Positions 50,069 to 59,911 are shown, counted from the first letter of the stretch. The stretch is DNA of 64,000 bases from Rhodopseudomonas palustris (GCF_007005445.1 NZ_CP041387.1:3859501-3923500); one strand, 5' to 3'. Notes: generated by a model from the sequence alone, not told the origin. Numbers and translations: made by a program.

Positions 50069-51480
50069 GCGGCACCTCCGGACAGGCTCGGCAGCGCCGC
50101 GGCCTTGTGCCGGGCGAGCAGCAGCGCGATCGCGCAGGAGCCGAGCCGTGCCAGCGTCTTGTCGGCGCGGCTGGTGAGGATGATCGGCACCCGCGCACCG
50201 AGTACGATCCCGGCGACCCGGGCGTGCGCCAGATATTCGAGTTGCTTGGCCAGCATATTACCCGCCTCGAGGTCCGGTACCACGAAGACATCGGCACGGC
50301 CGGCGACCGGCGAGACGATCCCCTTGGTCTTGGCGGCCTCTTCCGACACTGCGTTGTCGAACGCCAGCGGCCCGTCGAGAATGCCGCCTTTGATCTGGCC
50401 GCGCTCGGCCATTTTGCACAGCGCCGCAGCGTCCAGCGTCGAGCGGATGCTCTCGGTGACGGTCTCGACCGCCGACAGGATCGCCACCCGCGGCTCGGCG
50501 ATACCAAGCGCATGAGCCAGATCGATCGCGTTCTGGATGATATCGCGCTTGTCGGCGAGCGACGGATAGATGTTGATCGCAGCATCGGTGACCAGCAGGG
50601 CGCGGGGATAGTCGGGCGCGTCGATCACATAGACATGGCTGATCCGCCGCGCGGTGCGCAGGCCGCGAGCGCCGTCGACCACCGCGCGCATCAGCTCGTC
50701 GGTATGCAGCGCGCCCTTCATCAACGCCTCGACTTCGCCGGATCGCGCCATCGCCACGGCGGCCGCGGCGGCGGCATCGCTGTGCTCGACAGGCACGATC
50801 TCGTAACGCGACAGGTCCAGCGCCGCCTGGGTCGCGGCGGCGCGGATCTTGGCCTCCGGGCCGACCAGCACAGGGACGATCAACGCTTCACGCGCCGCCT
50901 CGACCGCGCCGAGCAGCGACGCGGTATCGACCGGATGCACCACCGCGGTACGGATCGGCTCCAGTCCGCGCGTCATCTCGATCAGCCGTTCGTAGCGCTG
51001 CGCGGTGCGGTTGAGATCGATCTCGGGCAACAGGACGCGCGGTCGCGAGATCTTTTCGACAGGCGCGATCACTTCGGCGAGGCCGGTGATCACCTCTTCG
51101 CCGCGCTGATTGGTGGCGCGGCAATCCAGCAACAGCCGCTTCTTGGCCACATTCTTCTCTGTCACCTTTACCGTGACGGTGACGGTATCGCCGAGCACGA
51201 CCGGCCTGACGAAGCGCAGCGATTGATCGAGATAGATCGTGCCCGGCCCCGGCAGTTGCGTCCCGAGCAGCGTCGAGATCAGCGATCCGCCCCACATTCC
51301 GTGCGCCACCACCTGATGGAACAGATCGCTCTTGGCGAAGGCGGCATCGACGTGCATCGGATTGACGTCGCCCGACATCACCGCGAACACCTCGATGTCG
51401 CGATAGGTCAACGTTCGCACCAGGCTCGCGGTATCGCCGATCGCGATCTCGTCGAAGGTGCGATTTTGGATGTACTCCAT
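50065..51480 (-). CDS. Bifunctional MaoC-type hydratase/phosphotransacylase
   Basis: A 471-residue protein in which an N-terminal MaoC-like hotdog domain (residues 1-140, VNPMHVDAAFAKSDLFHQVVAHGMWGG with the catalytic Asp/His pair) is fused to a C-terminal phosphate acetyl/butyryltransferase domain (from about 160). The PTA part has LITLL-like replaced blocks, ALLVTDAAINIYPSLADKRD and GGILDGPLAFDNAVSEEAA. MaoC-PTA fusions are known in alphaproteobacteria and probably couple enoyl-CoA hydration to acyl-phosphate release. Start and stop overlap those of the neighbours. The partner kinase is ackA. Confidence 0.92.
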   Translation of the reverse strand: MEYIQNRTFDEIAIGDTASLVRTLTYRDIEVFAVMSGDVNPMHVDAAFAKSDLFHQVVAHGMWGGSLISTLLGTQLPGPGTIYLDQSLRFVRPVVLGDTVTVTVKVTEKNVAKKRLLLDCRATNQRGEEVITGLAEVIAPVEKISRPRVLLPEIDLNRTAQRYERLIEMTRGLEPIRTAVVHPVDTASLLGAVEAAREALIVPVLVGPEAKIRAAATQAALDLSRYEIVPVEHSDAAAAAAVAMARSGEVEALMKGALHTDELMRAVVDGARGLRTARRISHVYVIDAPDYPRALLVTDAAINIYPSLADKRDIIQNAIDLAHALGIAEPRVAILSAVETVTESIRSTLDAAALCKMAERGQIKGGILDGPLAFDNAVSEEAAKTKGIVSPVAGRADVFVVPDLEAGNMLAKQLEYLAHARVAGIVLGARVPIILTSRADKTLARLGSCAIALLLARHKAAALPSLSGGAA

Positions 51481-51504
51481 GTCTTTCTCCAGCCGGAACA
51501 GCGA

Positions 51505-52266
51505 TCAGCCGATCACGTGATAGCCGGCGTCGATGTATTCGATATTGCCGGTCAGCGACCGCGCGGTGTCGCCGACCAGGAAGGCGGCGACCGCGCCGAC
51601 GTCCTCGATGCTGACGAGCCGATGCGCCGGCAGCCGGGCGCGGGTGCGCTCCAAGAGTTCGTCGAACCGCGCGATGCCGGATGCGGCGCGTGTCATGAGT
51701 GGCCCGGGCGACAGCGCGTGGACGCGGATTTTCTTCGGCGCCAGTTCGGCCGCCATGTAGCGCACCGAGCTCTCCAGCGCGGCCTTGACCGGCCCCATCA
51801 GATTGTAGTCTTCGACCACTTTCTCCGAGCCGTAGAACGACACGGTGAGCAGGCAGCCGCCGTCCGGCATCAGCGGCTCGGCGAGTCTGGCCATCCGGAT
51901 GAAGGAGTGGCACGACACGTCCATCGCCATCGCGAAGCCGGCCTGCGAGCAATCCACCACGCGGCCGTGCAGGTCCTCCTTCGGCGCGAACGCGATCGAA
52001 TGCAGCAGGAAGTCGAGCCGGCCCCATTGCGTCCTGATCCGCTCGAACACCGCCTCGAGCTGCCCCGGTTCGCGAACGTCGCACGGCACCACGATCGGAC
52101 TGCCGAGTTGCTCGGCCAGCGGCGTGACGTGAGGCGCGGCCTTGTCGTTGAGATAGGTGACAGCGATGTCGGCACCGGCATCGCGAAACGCGCGCGCGCA
52201 GCCGAATGCGATGCTCTGGTCGTTGGCAATCCCGACGACCAGCCCCTTCTTACCTTGCAAGCTCAT
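51505..52266 (-). CDS. fabI: Enoyl-ACP reductase, FabI family
   Basis: A 253-residue FabI-type reductase of the SDR superfamily that reduces enoyl-ACP (or possibly enoyl-CoA) with NADH. The nucleotide loop GIANDQSIAFGCA and the distinctive catalytic Tyr-x6-Lys in YNLMGPVKAALE are present. LLHSIAFAPKEDLHG and ALSPGPLMTRAASGI also fit the family. As a copy inside an acetate-kinase unit and not with fatty-acid genes, it is probably an accessory isozyme; its function may be redox balancing. It lies 24 nt upstream of the MaoC-PTA gene. Confidence 0.9.
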   Translation of the reverse strand: MSLQGKKGLVVGIANDQSIAFGCARAFRDAGADIAVTYLNDKAAPHVTPLAEQLGSPIVVPCDVREPGQLEAVFERIRTQWGRLDFLLHSIAFAPKEDLHGRVVDCSQAGFAMAMDVSCHSFIRMARLAEPLMPDGGCLLTVSFYGSEKVVEDYNLMGPVKAALESSVRYMAAELAPKKIRVHALSPGPLMTRAASGIARFDELLERTRARLPAHRLVSIEDVGAVAAFLVGDTARSLTGNIEYIDAGYHVIG

Positions 52267-52348
52267 TCGATCTCCGTAACCTCAGCACCGTGTCATCACC
52301 ATGACAGGCACATGCGGCCAGCCGCCGGCGGCGGCCGGACGTCGCCCC

Positions 52349-53218
52349 TCACTTCAACAATTGCCGACGCATCCGTAATAGCTCTTTGCGCCGGGCGGGC
52401 GAGGTCTCCGGATAGCTCATTTTGAGCGATTCCATGGTCTCGGCGATCACCTGTGAGACGATCAGCCGCGCATTCTCCTTGTCGTCGGCCGGAACCGCAT
52501 ACCACGGAGAGTCCGCGCTCGAGGTCTCGCTGAGGCACTTCTCATAGGCCTCCATATAGTCGTCCCAGTAGCGCCGCTCTTCGAGGTCGGCGACGCTGAA
52601 CTTCCAGTTCTTCTTGGGCTCGTCGATCCGGGCCAGAAAGCGCTTGCGCTGCTCGTCCTTCGACAGATGCAGGAAGAACTTCACGATCCGGGTGCCATTG
52701 GCGTGCAAATGCTGCTCCAGATTGCGGATCGAACGGTAGCGCTTGTGCCAGAACGTTTTGCCGAAATGCGTGCCGTTCGGCACCGCCTCGCTCTGCAGGA
52801 TGTTCGGGTGGACACGGACGATCAGCACCTCCTCGTAGTACGACCGGTTGAAGACGCCGATCCGGCCGCGCTCCGGCAGGTCGCGGGTGGTCCGCCACAG
52901 GAAATCGTGCTGCAGCTCGGTCGCGCTGGGGTGCTTGAAGCTGAACACCTGGCAGCCCTGCGGATTGATCCCCGACATCACGTGGCGGATCACCCCATCC
53001 TTGCCGGCGGCGTCCATAGCCTGGAAGATCAGCAGGACCGCATGGCGGTTGCTGGCGTAGAGCAGTTGCTGCAGATCGGCGAGACGCTGGACCTGGGCGC
53101 GGAGCATTTCCTGGTAATGCTCCTTGGATTCATAGAACGGATCGACCCTCGTGGGCCATTTGGCGAGGTCGACACTGGTGCCCTCCTCGACCCGGAATTG
53201 CTTGGTCCTGATCTTCAT
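52349..53218 (-). CDS. ppk2: Polyphosphate kinase 2 family protein
   Basis: A 289-residue PPK2 that transfers phosphate between polyphosphate and nucleotides. Walker A is in [19 protein letters not shown], the lid region in [16 protein letters not shown], and [18 protein letters not shown] and [19 protein letters not shown] follow. The single-domain length matches class I-III PPK2 enzymes, most of which phosphorylate ADP or AMP using polyphosphate. ATG at 53218 with AAAGGA upstream. It is the first gene of the unit fabI-pta-ackA, suggesting a shared role in ATP supply under stress or anoxia. Confidence 0.93.
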   Translation of the reverse strand: MKIRTKQFRVEEGTSVDLAKWPTRVDPFYESKEHYQEMLRAQVQRLADLQQLLYASNRHAVLLIFQAMDAAGKDGVIRHVMSGINPQGCQVFSFKHPSATELQHDFLWRTTRDLPERGRIGVFNRSYYEEVLIVRVHPNILQSEAVPNGTHFGKTFWHKRYRSIRNLEQHLHANGTRIVKFFLHLSKDEQRKRFLARIDEPKKNWKFSVADLEERRYWDDYMEAYEKCLSETSSADSPWYAVPADDKENARLIVSQVIAETMESLKMSYPETSPARRKELLRMRRQLLK

Positions 53219-53590
53219 TCCTGTCCTTTCGGGCGCTGAACGGGCGGTCGCCCGCCGGAGACGACCGCACCGGTCCACGAATTATAACCATCTCGGCAGG
53301 GCTGCGAACACCGGGTCTCTGCGGGCATCACGATCAGTCAGGCTTCGTTCATCATCGGCGACTTATGGTTGCGGCCGAAGCCTCAGGAGCGCCGGAAGGT
53401 GCGGATGGGGACATAAAGCTACCTCATTCGTCCTTCATCTGCGCCGACCGGCGACCCCGCACGATCCCCCGAAGCGCTTGTGAAGCCTACGGAAATCACT
53501 ATGGTGCGGGCCGCCGCGGACGCTGTGGGAGGCACGATTGGAGCCGTAGCCCACGTCGCACGGTGCGCAGCGCTGACAAGAGCGGTCGAG
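53219..53590. other. Intergenic stretch without a supported gene
   Basis: About 370 bp between ppk2 (minus) and the membrane protein gene (plus). It must hold both promoters. No FNR/FixK dyad, EcfG element or other named site was found. An in-frame start for the membrane protein at 53480 is possible but would add an N-terminus without hydrophobic character. Confidence 0.45.
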
Positions 53591-54973
53591 ATGGAAACGT
53601 CCATTCCTAATAAAGTTCTCACCGCGCAACTGCGCCGGGGCCATGCGGCACGGCTCGCGCTGTTCGTGCTGCCGCTCCTGCTGTTGGCTCCCGCCATCTG
53701 GAACGGCTACCCGCTACTGCAATACGACACCGGCGGTTACCTCGCCCGGTGGTACGAGGGCTATCTGGTTATCAACCGGTCGACCTCCTACGGTATTTAT
53801 CTTCATCTCGGCGAGCAGACCCAATTCTGGCTCAACCTCGCCTTCCAGGCGATCGTCTCGCTGTGGATCATCCAACTGACCCTGCGGGTGTTCGGCATCA
53901 CCGGGCCGTTTCGGCTCGCCGCGATCGGGGTCGGCCTGATCGCCACCACGGCGCTGCCGTGGATCACCAGCATGCTGCTGACCGATATCTTTGCCGGGCT
54001 GTCGTTGCTGTCGCTGTTCCTGCTGATCGCCTATCGCGACCGGACCACGACGCTCGAAAAGATCCTGCTGTTCATTTTCACAGCGTTCGCGGCCTCGACC
54101 CACAGCGCCACCATGATCGTGCTCGCCGGCGTGTGCGCCGCCGGCTGGGTGCTGCTGCCCTGGTTGCGCGGCCGGATCAGCGCGGCCGGTCTGACCCAGG
54201 CCAGCTCGGCGCTGGTGGTCGGCGCGCTGCTGGTGCTCGGCTGCAACTATGCGCTGTCCGGAAAGCTGACCTGGACGCCGGGCGGCTCCGGCGTGGCGTT
54301 CGGTCGGATGCTGCAGGATGGTATCGTCAAACGCTATCTCGACGACCACTGCCCGCGGCAACAGCTCAAGCTGTGCCCCTACAAGGACGAATTGCCGCCA
54401 ACGGGCGACGATTTTCTTTGGGGCGGCAACAATATGTTCGACAAGCTCGGCCGTTTCGAGGGAATGAGCGGCGAGATGGAGTTCATCTCGCGTCAGGCAT
54501 TGACGACATACCCGTGGATGCAGTTCAAGGCTGCCGCCAAGGCGACCTGGGACCAGCTCGTGCACGTCGCCACCGGCGAAGGCACCAACGGCTGGCTGCC
54601 GCACACCTACGGCATCATCGAACGCTACATGCCCGATCAGGCGCCCGCCATGCGTGCTGCAAAGCAGCAGCATTGGGATATCAATTTCAACGCAGTCAAT
54701 TGGGTGCACGTGCCGGTCGCGCTGGGCTCGATGCTGCTGTTGCTGGGGCTCCTCGGCCACGCCGCATGGCAGCGCCGGCTCCACGACGTGACGCTGCTTG
54801 CCGGCACCGTGGCCCTGGCGCTGTTCGGCAACGCCCTGATCTGCGGCATCATCTCCGGCCCGCACGACCGCTACGGCTCGCGGATCGTCTGGACTGCCAC
54901 CTTCGTGGTGATGATCGCCGCGGTGAAACACTTCCTCGCCAACCGCAGCCCGGCCGACGACGGCGCCGAATAA
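53591..54973 (+). CDS. Polytopic membrane protein of unknown function
   Basis: A 460-residue protein with about ten transmembrane helices (for example LALFVLPLLLLAPAIWNGYP, LAFQAIVSLWIIQLTLRVFG, IVWTATFVVMIAAVKHFLA) and one large hydrophilic loop of about 130 residues between helices in the C-terminal half, with conserved-looking cysteines (DDHCPRQQLKLCPYKDELPP). The N-terminal LLQYDTGGYLARWYEGY on the outer side recalls the acidic first loop of GT-C glycosyltransferases, so a lipid-linked sugar transferase is possible but unproven. ATG at 53591 places the first helix near residue 20. Confidence 0.75.
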   Translation: METSIPNKVLTAQLRRGHAARLALFVLPLLLLAPAIWNGYPLLQYDTGGYLARWYEGYLVINRSTSYGIYLHLGEQTQFWLNLAFQAIVSLWIIQLTLRVFGITGPFRLAAIGVGLIATTALPWITSMLLTDIFAGLSLLSLFLLIAYRDRTTTLEKILLFIFTAFAASTHSATMIVLAGVCAAGWVLLPWLRGRISAAGLTQASSALVVGALLVLGCNYALSGKLTWTPGGSGVAFGRMLQDGIVKRYLDDHCPRQQLKLCPYKDELPPTGDDFLWGGNNMFDKLGRFEGMSGEMEFISRQALTTYPWMQFKAAAKATWDQLVHVATGEGTNGWLPHTYGIIERYMPDQAPAMRAAKQQHWDINFNAVNWVHVPVALGSMLLLLGLLGHAAWQRRLHDVTLLAGTVALALFGNALICGIISGPHDRYGSRIVWTATFVVMIAAVKHFLANRSPADDGAE

Positions 54974-55089
54974 GATTCGGACGCAAACAGCCGCGCGGAC
55001 AATTGCCCGGGCGGCTGTTCGCACTCAGCTAGATCAATTCCGGTTCGAACCCGAACTCGACTTCCAAGACGCTCCGAGAAACCTACCCG

Positions 55090-55500
55090 TTACGGGCAGG
55101 CATGCCGGCGACCGTCATAGCCGAGATAGGTGCCCGACGCGGGGTCATAGGACCGGAAACGCTGCGAGCAGTAGGCGTGGGCATCCGCTCCGCGTGCCTG
55201 GGCCTGACTGTTGGCGATCGCACCACCGATGATGGCGCCCGCTGCCAACCCGCCGATTGCCGGGCCCCAGCCGTAGCCGCCGTGGTGCCGGTGGTAGTAA
55301 CCACCGTGGCGTCCGCCGCGATGGTGGCCGTGCCAGCCGTGACGAGGACCGTGGGGGCGCCACTGCACCTGCTGAGCGGCCGCGGGCGCCTGATGCGCGG
55401 CCGCACCGGCCATCGTCGGCGCAGCAGCCGCCGCGGCGGACGCAACTGCCAGTGAACCGATCACCAGCGCGGCTGCGGGTAGCAAATGCGAGATCTTCAT
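55090..55500 (-). CDS. BA14K family protein
   Basis: A 136-residue exported protein with a signal peptide (MKISHLLPAAALVIGSLAVA), a His/Gly-rich middle (WHGHHRGGRHGGYYHRHHGG) that could bind metal, a short hydrophobic segment (AIGGLAAGAIIGGAIA), and the diagnostic C-terminal motif HAYCSQRFRSYDPASGTYLG. BA14K proteins were first described as a Brucella antigen with lectin-like activity and are common in Rhizobiales. The ATG at 55500 starts the signal. A perfect EcfG-type promoter lies upstream at 55575-55599, suggesting induction by general stress. Confidence 0.93.
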   Translation of the reverse strand: MKISHLLPAAALVIGSLAVASAAAAAAPTMAGAAAHQAPAAAQQVQWRPHGPRHGWHGHHRGGRHGGYYHRHHGGYGWGPAIGGLAAGAIIGGAIANSQAQARGADAHAYCSQRFRSYDPASGTYLGYDGRRHACP

Positions 55501-55977
55501 CAATAATTCTCCCTGGCTTTCAAGCGATCGAGACGTCTGCGACAGGTCGGCGCCGGCAGACGATGTGCGGCGACAACGACCGATACCAGCGACCGTTCCG
55601 TCAACCGGGTGCGACCCAGTGGCTCCGTCTGCGACCGCACACAACTCGGTTCCACAAATAGATGGAGGGAGACCTCCAATAATCGACGCGACCGCACGCG
55701 TCGTTCGAGCGGCTGAGCGGCTGCCTCCGTCCGGTCGAGACCGAGATGAGCTTCATCGAAGTACACACGCGACGCGACTCGGCGAGTAGCTGATCTTGCT
55801 GGAGAGCGTTGCGGCGCTGCCGTGCTTCGGCAGCACACGACCGATCGATCCATCTCGTTCGGGCTTACAGCGATTGCGATGCGAGCCAGCGCTTCCAGCG
55901 CGGTGCAGAAACGGGCCTGACGCCCGGCGCCCCGTGGTGTAGACAGCCTGCGAACCGCGACAGGAGATCGGCCGCAG
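55501..55977. other. Divergent intergenic region of the BA14K and trehalose-synthase genes
   Basis: About 475 bp. The left part carries the EcfG-type promoter of the BA14K gene. No matching element was found facing the trehalose-6-phosphate synthase gene. Short frames on the plus strand (for example around 55565 and 55809) have no recognisable content. Confidence 0.5.
55575..55599 (-). promoter_or_regulatory. EcfG-type promoter of the BA14K gene
   Basis: On the minus strand GGAAC (55595-55599), 16 nt and CGTT (55575-55578) match the general-stress EcfG consensus exactly. The start site would fall near 55568, about 68 nt upstream of the BA14K ATG. Confidence 0.65.
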
Positions 55978-58200
55978 ATGCAGCGCACCAAGACCGCTCT
56001 GAAATATCTCGGCCTCGGAATCGCCGTGACCGTGGTGCTCGGGCTGGCGATCGCGCCGTTCTCGAAGCGCCTGATCGAGCAGTGGTCTCGTAACGATGTC
56101 GAAGCACGGTCACGGCTTGTGTACCACGCCGTACAGACCCAAGTGATCTCCGCAATGGTCGAGAACGACGACGTTCAACTCTCGCTGCTGTTCAGCGCCA
56201 TCGCGCTCGATCAACGCATTCTCGCGGTTGGCCTGTGTGGACCTCAGGACCGGCTGATCTCGCCGACCAAAATGATGCCGGCGGCGTTCTCCTGCGAGAA
56301 GGTTGCGCGCTCGGACGCCGAGAGTTTTTCGACGATCGCGATCGACAGCCACCGCATCATGGTCGGCGCGTTTCCGATCACGCACGGTAGCGCGAAGTCC
56401 TATCTCGTCATCCTGCACGATCTGAGCTTCATCGACAAACGCTCGGGCGAAGCGCGCGCGTTGATCATCGCCGCACTGCTCGGCGTCGCCGTCGCGATTG
56501 CAGGCGGCGCGATGGTTTTCGTCTTCATGACGCTGCGCGGCTGGATGGAATCACTGCGTCGCGCCGTCGACGACGTCCGCACCGGAACCAGTTCGCTCGC
56601 CGCGGCGCGCGACCACAGTGCGATCGATATGCAGATCAAGAAGCTGCTCAGCGATGTCGAGGTCGGCCGCAGCGCGATCAACGCCACGCAGATCGAATGG
56701 TCGCCCACGACGTTGCAGCAATTGCTACGCGACTCGCTGCCCGAAGCGGAGGTGCTGATCGTCTCCAATCGCGAGCCTTACATCCACAATCGCGACGGCG
56801 ACGTGGTGTCGGTCCAGGTGCCGGCGAGCGGTCTCGTCTCCGCGCTGGAGCCGGTGATCCGCGCCTGCGGCGGCACCTGGATCGCGCACGGCAGCGGCAG
56901 CGCCGATCGCGAGACGGTCGATCGCCACGACCGAATCGAGGTTCCGCCGGATCGCCCCGCCTACAGCCTGCGGCGAATCTGGATCACCGACGAGGAGCAG
57001 GAGGGATTCTATTACGGCTTCGCCAACGAAGGACTCTGGCCGCTGTGCCACATCGCCTTCGTGCGCCCCACTTTCCGCGAGAACGACTGGCGCCTGTATC
57101 AGGCGATCAACGAGCGTTTCGCCGATGCCGTGGTTCAGGAAGCCAGGACCGACAACCCGATTGTGCTGGTGCAGGACTATCATTTCGCGCTGGCGCCGCG
57201 GATGATCCGCAACAAATTGCCGAAGGCGACGATCATCACCTTCTGGCACATCCCGTGGCCGAACGCCGAGACCTTCAGCATCTGTCCGTGGAAGGAAGAG
57301 ATCATCGACGGCATGCTCGGCTCGACCATCCTCGGCTTCCACACCCAATTCCACTGCAACAACTTCTTCGAGACCGTCGACCGCTTCATCGAGAGCCGGA
57401 TCGATCGCGAGCACGCCACGGTGACGCTCGGCGGCCACGAGACCATGGTGCGCGCCTATCCGATTTCGATCGAGTGGCCGCCGGCGGCGCTCGAAGGCCA
57501 GCCGCCGGTCGAGGTCTGCCGTGCCGAGGTGCGCGAGGCACTCGGCCTTGCACCCGAGACCCGGATCGCCGTCGGCATCGAGCGGTTCGACTACACCAAA
57601 GGCATTCTGGACCGGATGCGTGCCGTCGACGATCTGTTGACCAGGCAGCCGAACTGGAAGGGCCGACTGGTGTTCGTGCAGGTGGCGGCGCCGACCCGCA
57701 GCAAACTGTCCAGCTACTCGTCGCTGCAAGACGACGCCGTCGCGCTCGCCGAAGAAATCAATGCGCGCCACGGCGCGGCAGATTACACGCCGATCCGGCT
57801 GCTGATCCGCCACCACGGCGCGGGCGAAGTGTTCAAGCTGTTCCGCGCCGCCGACTGCTGCGTCGTCTCCAGCCTGCACGACGGCATGAATTTGGTCGCC
57901 AAGGAATTCGCCGCCGCGCGCGACGACGAGCGCGGCGTGCTGGTGCTGTCGAGCTTCACCGGCGCTTCCCGCGAGCTGGCCGCGGCGCTGATCGTCAATC
58001 CGTACCATCTTCACGAGATGGCTACCGCGCTCGATACCGCGCTGCGGATGCCGGACCGCGAGCAGCAGGAGCGGATGCGGGCGATGCGGCAGCAGATCCG
58101 AGAGTGGAACGTGTATCGCTGGGCCGCGCGGATGCTGATCGACGCTGCCGCGAGCCGGCACCGGCAACGAATTCTCGACCTCGCAGGTGGCGCACGCTAG
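55978..58200 (+). CDS. otsA: Trehalose-6-phosphate synthase fused to a membrane sensor-like N-terminus
   Basis: A 740-residue protein. Residues 10-28 and 161-185 are transmembrane helices that bracket a periplasmic domain of about 130 residues (like a small extracytoplasmic sensor domain). A linker of about 55 residues with HAMP-like helices follows, then a complete GT20 domain (257-733). Catalytic features are present: [39 protein letters not shown] and [13 protein letters not shown]. It makes trehalose-6-phosphate from UDP- or ADP/GDP-glucose and glucose-6-phosphate, here tethered to the membrane. No trehalose phosphatase gene is adjacent. The usual OtsA is soluble and about 480 residues. 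Confidence 0.9.
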   Translation: MQRTKTALKYLGLGIAVTVVLGLAIAPFSKRLIEQWSRNDVEARSRLVYHAVQTQVISAMVENDDVQLSLLFSAIALDQRILAVGLCGPQDRLISPTKMMPAAFSCEKVARSDAESFSTIAIDSHRIMVGAFPITHGSAKSYLVILHDLSFIDKRSGEARALIIAALLGVAVAIAGGAMVFVFMTLRGWMESLRRAVDDVRTGTSSLAAARDHSAIDMQIKKLLSDVEVGRSAINATQIEWSPTTLQQLLRDSLPEAEVLIVSNREPYIHNRDGDVVSVQVPASGLVSALEPVIRACGGTWIAHGSGSADRETVDRHDRIEVPPDRPAYSLRRIWITDEEQEGFYYGFANEGLWPLCHIAFVRPTFRENDWRLYQAINERFADAVVQEARTDNPIVLVQDYHFALAPRMIRNKLPKATIITFWHIPWPNAETFSICPWKEEIIDGMLGSTILGFHTQFHCNNFFETVDRFIESRIDREHATVTLGGHETMVRAYPISIEWPPAALEGQPPVEVCRAEVREALGLAPETRIAVGIERFDYTKGILDRMRAVDDLLTRQPNWKGRLVFVQVAAPTRSKLSSYSSLQDDAVALAEEINARHGAADYTPIRLLIRHHGAGEVFKLFRAADCCVVSSLHDGMNLVAKEFAAARDDERGVLVLSSFTGASRELAAALIVNPYHLHEMATALDTALRMPDREQQERMRAMRQQIREWNVYRWAARMLIDAAASRHRQRILDLAGGAR

Positions 58201-58206
58201 GGCTCG

Positions 58207-58227
58207 GGTTCTGATTGAATCAGGACC
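58207..58227 (+). terminator. Hairpin just after otsA
   Basis: GGTTCTGAT and ATCAGGACC form a 9-bp stem (one G-U) with a 3-nt loop, 7 nt after the otsA stop. No U tract follows directly, so it may be a 3' stabiliser more than a terminator. Confidence 0.35.
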
Positions 58228-58295
58228 GCAGCTCTGGTTGTTTGCTTTGACACGTCTTCGTCACGCGAACCGGTTTCCACTTCTTCGGCAACGGA

Positions 58296-59654
58296 CTAAG
58301 CCATTTCGAAGCGGCCGGCGGGCCCCTCCGCAATCTTGTCGACGAAGGCGCGATGTCGGGCACGAATGTCGCTGAGGTCGCTGGGCGAGCCGACATCGCG
58401 TTCGGCGTCGCGCATCACCAGATCGGCGTGCTTGCGCACTGCCTCCATCCGATCCGGATCCCGCTCGCAACTCACCACCGAGGTCATCACCTCGATCATC
58501 CGGATCAGAATCGACGGCTTGCCGGCTGCGTTCTGGCGGATCATGTGAAACATCGCGTCGACCAGTTCCTCGTAGCAGACGTGTGGCACGACGAGCACGG
58601 TATGGTCATTCCTGATCGAAACACCGGTCTGCAGTCGGAGCGGCTTCATCTCGCACAGCGCCGAACCGAGCCGATCGAGTACGCTGATCGCGGTGTGCGG
58701 ATCGTTGATGCCGGGCGACAGCGCGCGTACGCCGACCTCGACCAGTTGGCGGACTGCGAACAGCAGATCGGTCGAGCTGGTGTGCTGCGGGCTCAGCGCG
58801 GTCGCGTTGCGGATCGCTTCGGCCGCCCCGTCCCGCAACGGCTTGATCATCGCGATCGGCGCACCGGGAAACACGTAGTCTCCCGGCCGTACCAACATCC
58901 TGATCGCGGTGTGGTGTTTGCAGGCCCATTCCGCCAGCCCGTCCTCGTCGAGCTGCTGCAAGTAGCCACGACGCTCGTCCTCGACCGGCTCCGCGCCGTG
59001 CCAGAACGCGGGCGGCGGCGGAGCAGGCTGGCGGTCGTCGGTGGCGAGCGTCCGCATCACGTTGCGGACATCCTCGCTGACCAGGCCGATTACCGTATCG
59101 ACATTGATCCGGCCCGACATATGGCCGACGAAGTATACCAGTGTCGCGACGCAGACGAAGGCGAGCGCGATGCCGACGCTGACCGCGAGGTGCGGAATGA
59201 AGGCGCCCTCGTCCGGCATCCGGACACTGCGCAGCACCACCAGCGCATAGCAGAAGGTCCCAAGAAAAATTCCGAGCGTGACCTGATTGCCGCGGTCGCG
59301 GGTGAAGTTGCGTAGCAGCCTCGGTCCCATCTGGCCTGCCGCCAGCGAGAGTGCCGCGATGGTGATCGAGAACACCGTGCCGGCGACACTGATGGTGGAG
59401 GAGGCGACGGCGCCGAGCAGGGTTCGCGCCCCGGTGGCGCCGCCGTTGTATAGCCACCCCTCCGCCCAATTGGGGACGATGCCATCGCGGTCGACCCCGA
59501 CCAATGCCCAGGCCGAGATCACGCCGAACGCCACCAGCAGCGCCGGGAGAAGCCAGAACGATTCGGCGAGATCGTCGATCAATTTTCGAAGGCGCGCGCT
59601 CAATCCAGTTCCTCGCTGGGTCGCCTTAGGGCCGGCGAGACTAAGGCGGGTCAC
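58296..59654 (-). CDS. DUF2254 membrane protein
   Basis: A DUF2254 protein of up to 452 residues. Four transmembrane helices occupy about residues 30-185 (LPALLVAFGVISAWALVGV, ISVAGTVFSITIAALSLAAG, LGIFLGTFCYALVVLRSV, VGIALAFVCVATLVYFVGHM). The large cytoplasmic part contains the family blocks YLQQLDEDGLAEWA, RPGDYVFPGAPIA, VRALSPGINDPHTAISVLDR and ACKHH. The function is unknown; a channel or ion-linked role has been suggested from the helix pattern only. The start is uncertain: GTG at 59654 (used here) lacks a ribosome site, while TTG at 59603 has GAGGA in good position. Confidence 0.87.
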   Translation of the reverse strand: MTRLSLAGPKATQRGTGLSARLRKLIDDLAESFWLLPALLVAFGVISAWALVGVDRDGIVPNWAEGWLYNGGATGARTLLGAVASSTISVAGTVFSITIAALSLAAGQMGPRLLRNFTRDRGNQVTLGIFLGTFCYALVVLRSVRMPDEGAFIPHLAVSVGIALAFVCVATLVYFVGHMSGRINVDTVIGLVSEDVRNVMRTLATDDRQPAPPPPAFWHGAEPVEDERRGYLQQLDEDGLAEWACKHHTAIRMLVRPGDYVFPGAPIAMIKPLRDGAAEAIRNATALSPQHTSSTDLLFAVRQLVEVGVRALSPGINDPHTAISVLDRLGSALCEMKPLRLQTGVSIRNDHTVLVVPHVCYEELVDAMFHMIRQNAAGKPSILIRMIEVMTSVVSCERDPDRMEAVRKHADLVMRDAERDVGSPSDLSDIRARHRAFVDKIAEGPAGRFEMA

Positions 59655-59850
59655 GAGTCATAAGTCGAGACCTCCGCAAGGGTTCCCGTCGCGGAACAGA
59701 AGCGGCTAGCCCACCACGATTTCGATGACGTCGCGCCTGGTCATCAGAAATCCCCTTTGCTATTCGGACACATACAATTTGTGTCGACAGCGCGGGGGCA
59801 GCGTTCCAGGTTGCTCTGCGGCAGGTGAAATCTCGGCGGCTCGCAGCGAG

Positions 59851-59888
59851 GGACAAACGAATGAGGGGCGGCGCGGAGCCCCCCTCAT
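59851..59888 (-). terminator. Terminator of the degP gene
   Basis: On the minus strand ATGAGGGG (59881-59888) pairs with CCCCTCAT (59861-59868), extended inward by GGC/GCC past a one-base bulge, and is followed by TCGTTTGTCC. It lies 24 bp after the protease stop. Confidence 0.6.
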
Positions 59889-59911
59889 CCAACAGGTCAG
59901 GGATGGGTCAC

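Noticed and set aside
52267..53480. Search for FNR/FixK boxes near the ppk2 unit
   Set aside because: An anaerobic operator would suit the gene content, but no TTGAT-N4-ATCAA dyad was found.
56725..58167. Minus-strand open frame of 480 codons
   Set aside because: Shadow of the trehalose-6-phosphate synthase, whose catalytic motifs fix the coding strand.
58258..58285. CACGCGAACCGGTTTCCACTTC segment after otsA
   Set aside because: It resembles a fragment of a common intergenic repeat of this family, but only one partial copy is present, so it was not called as a repeat.
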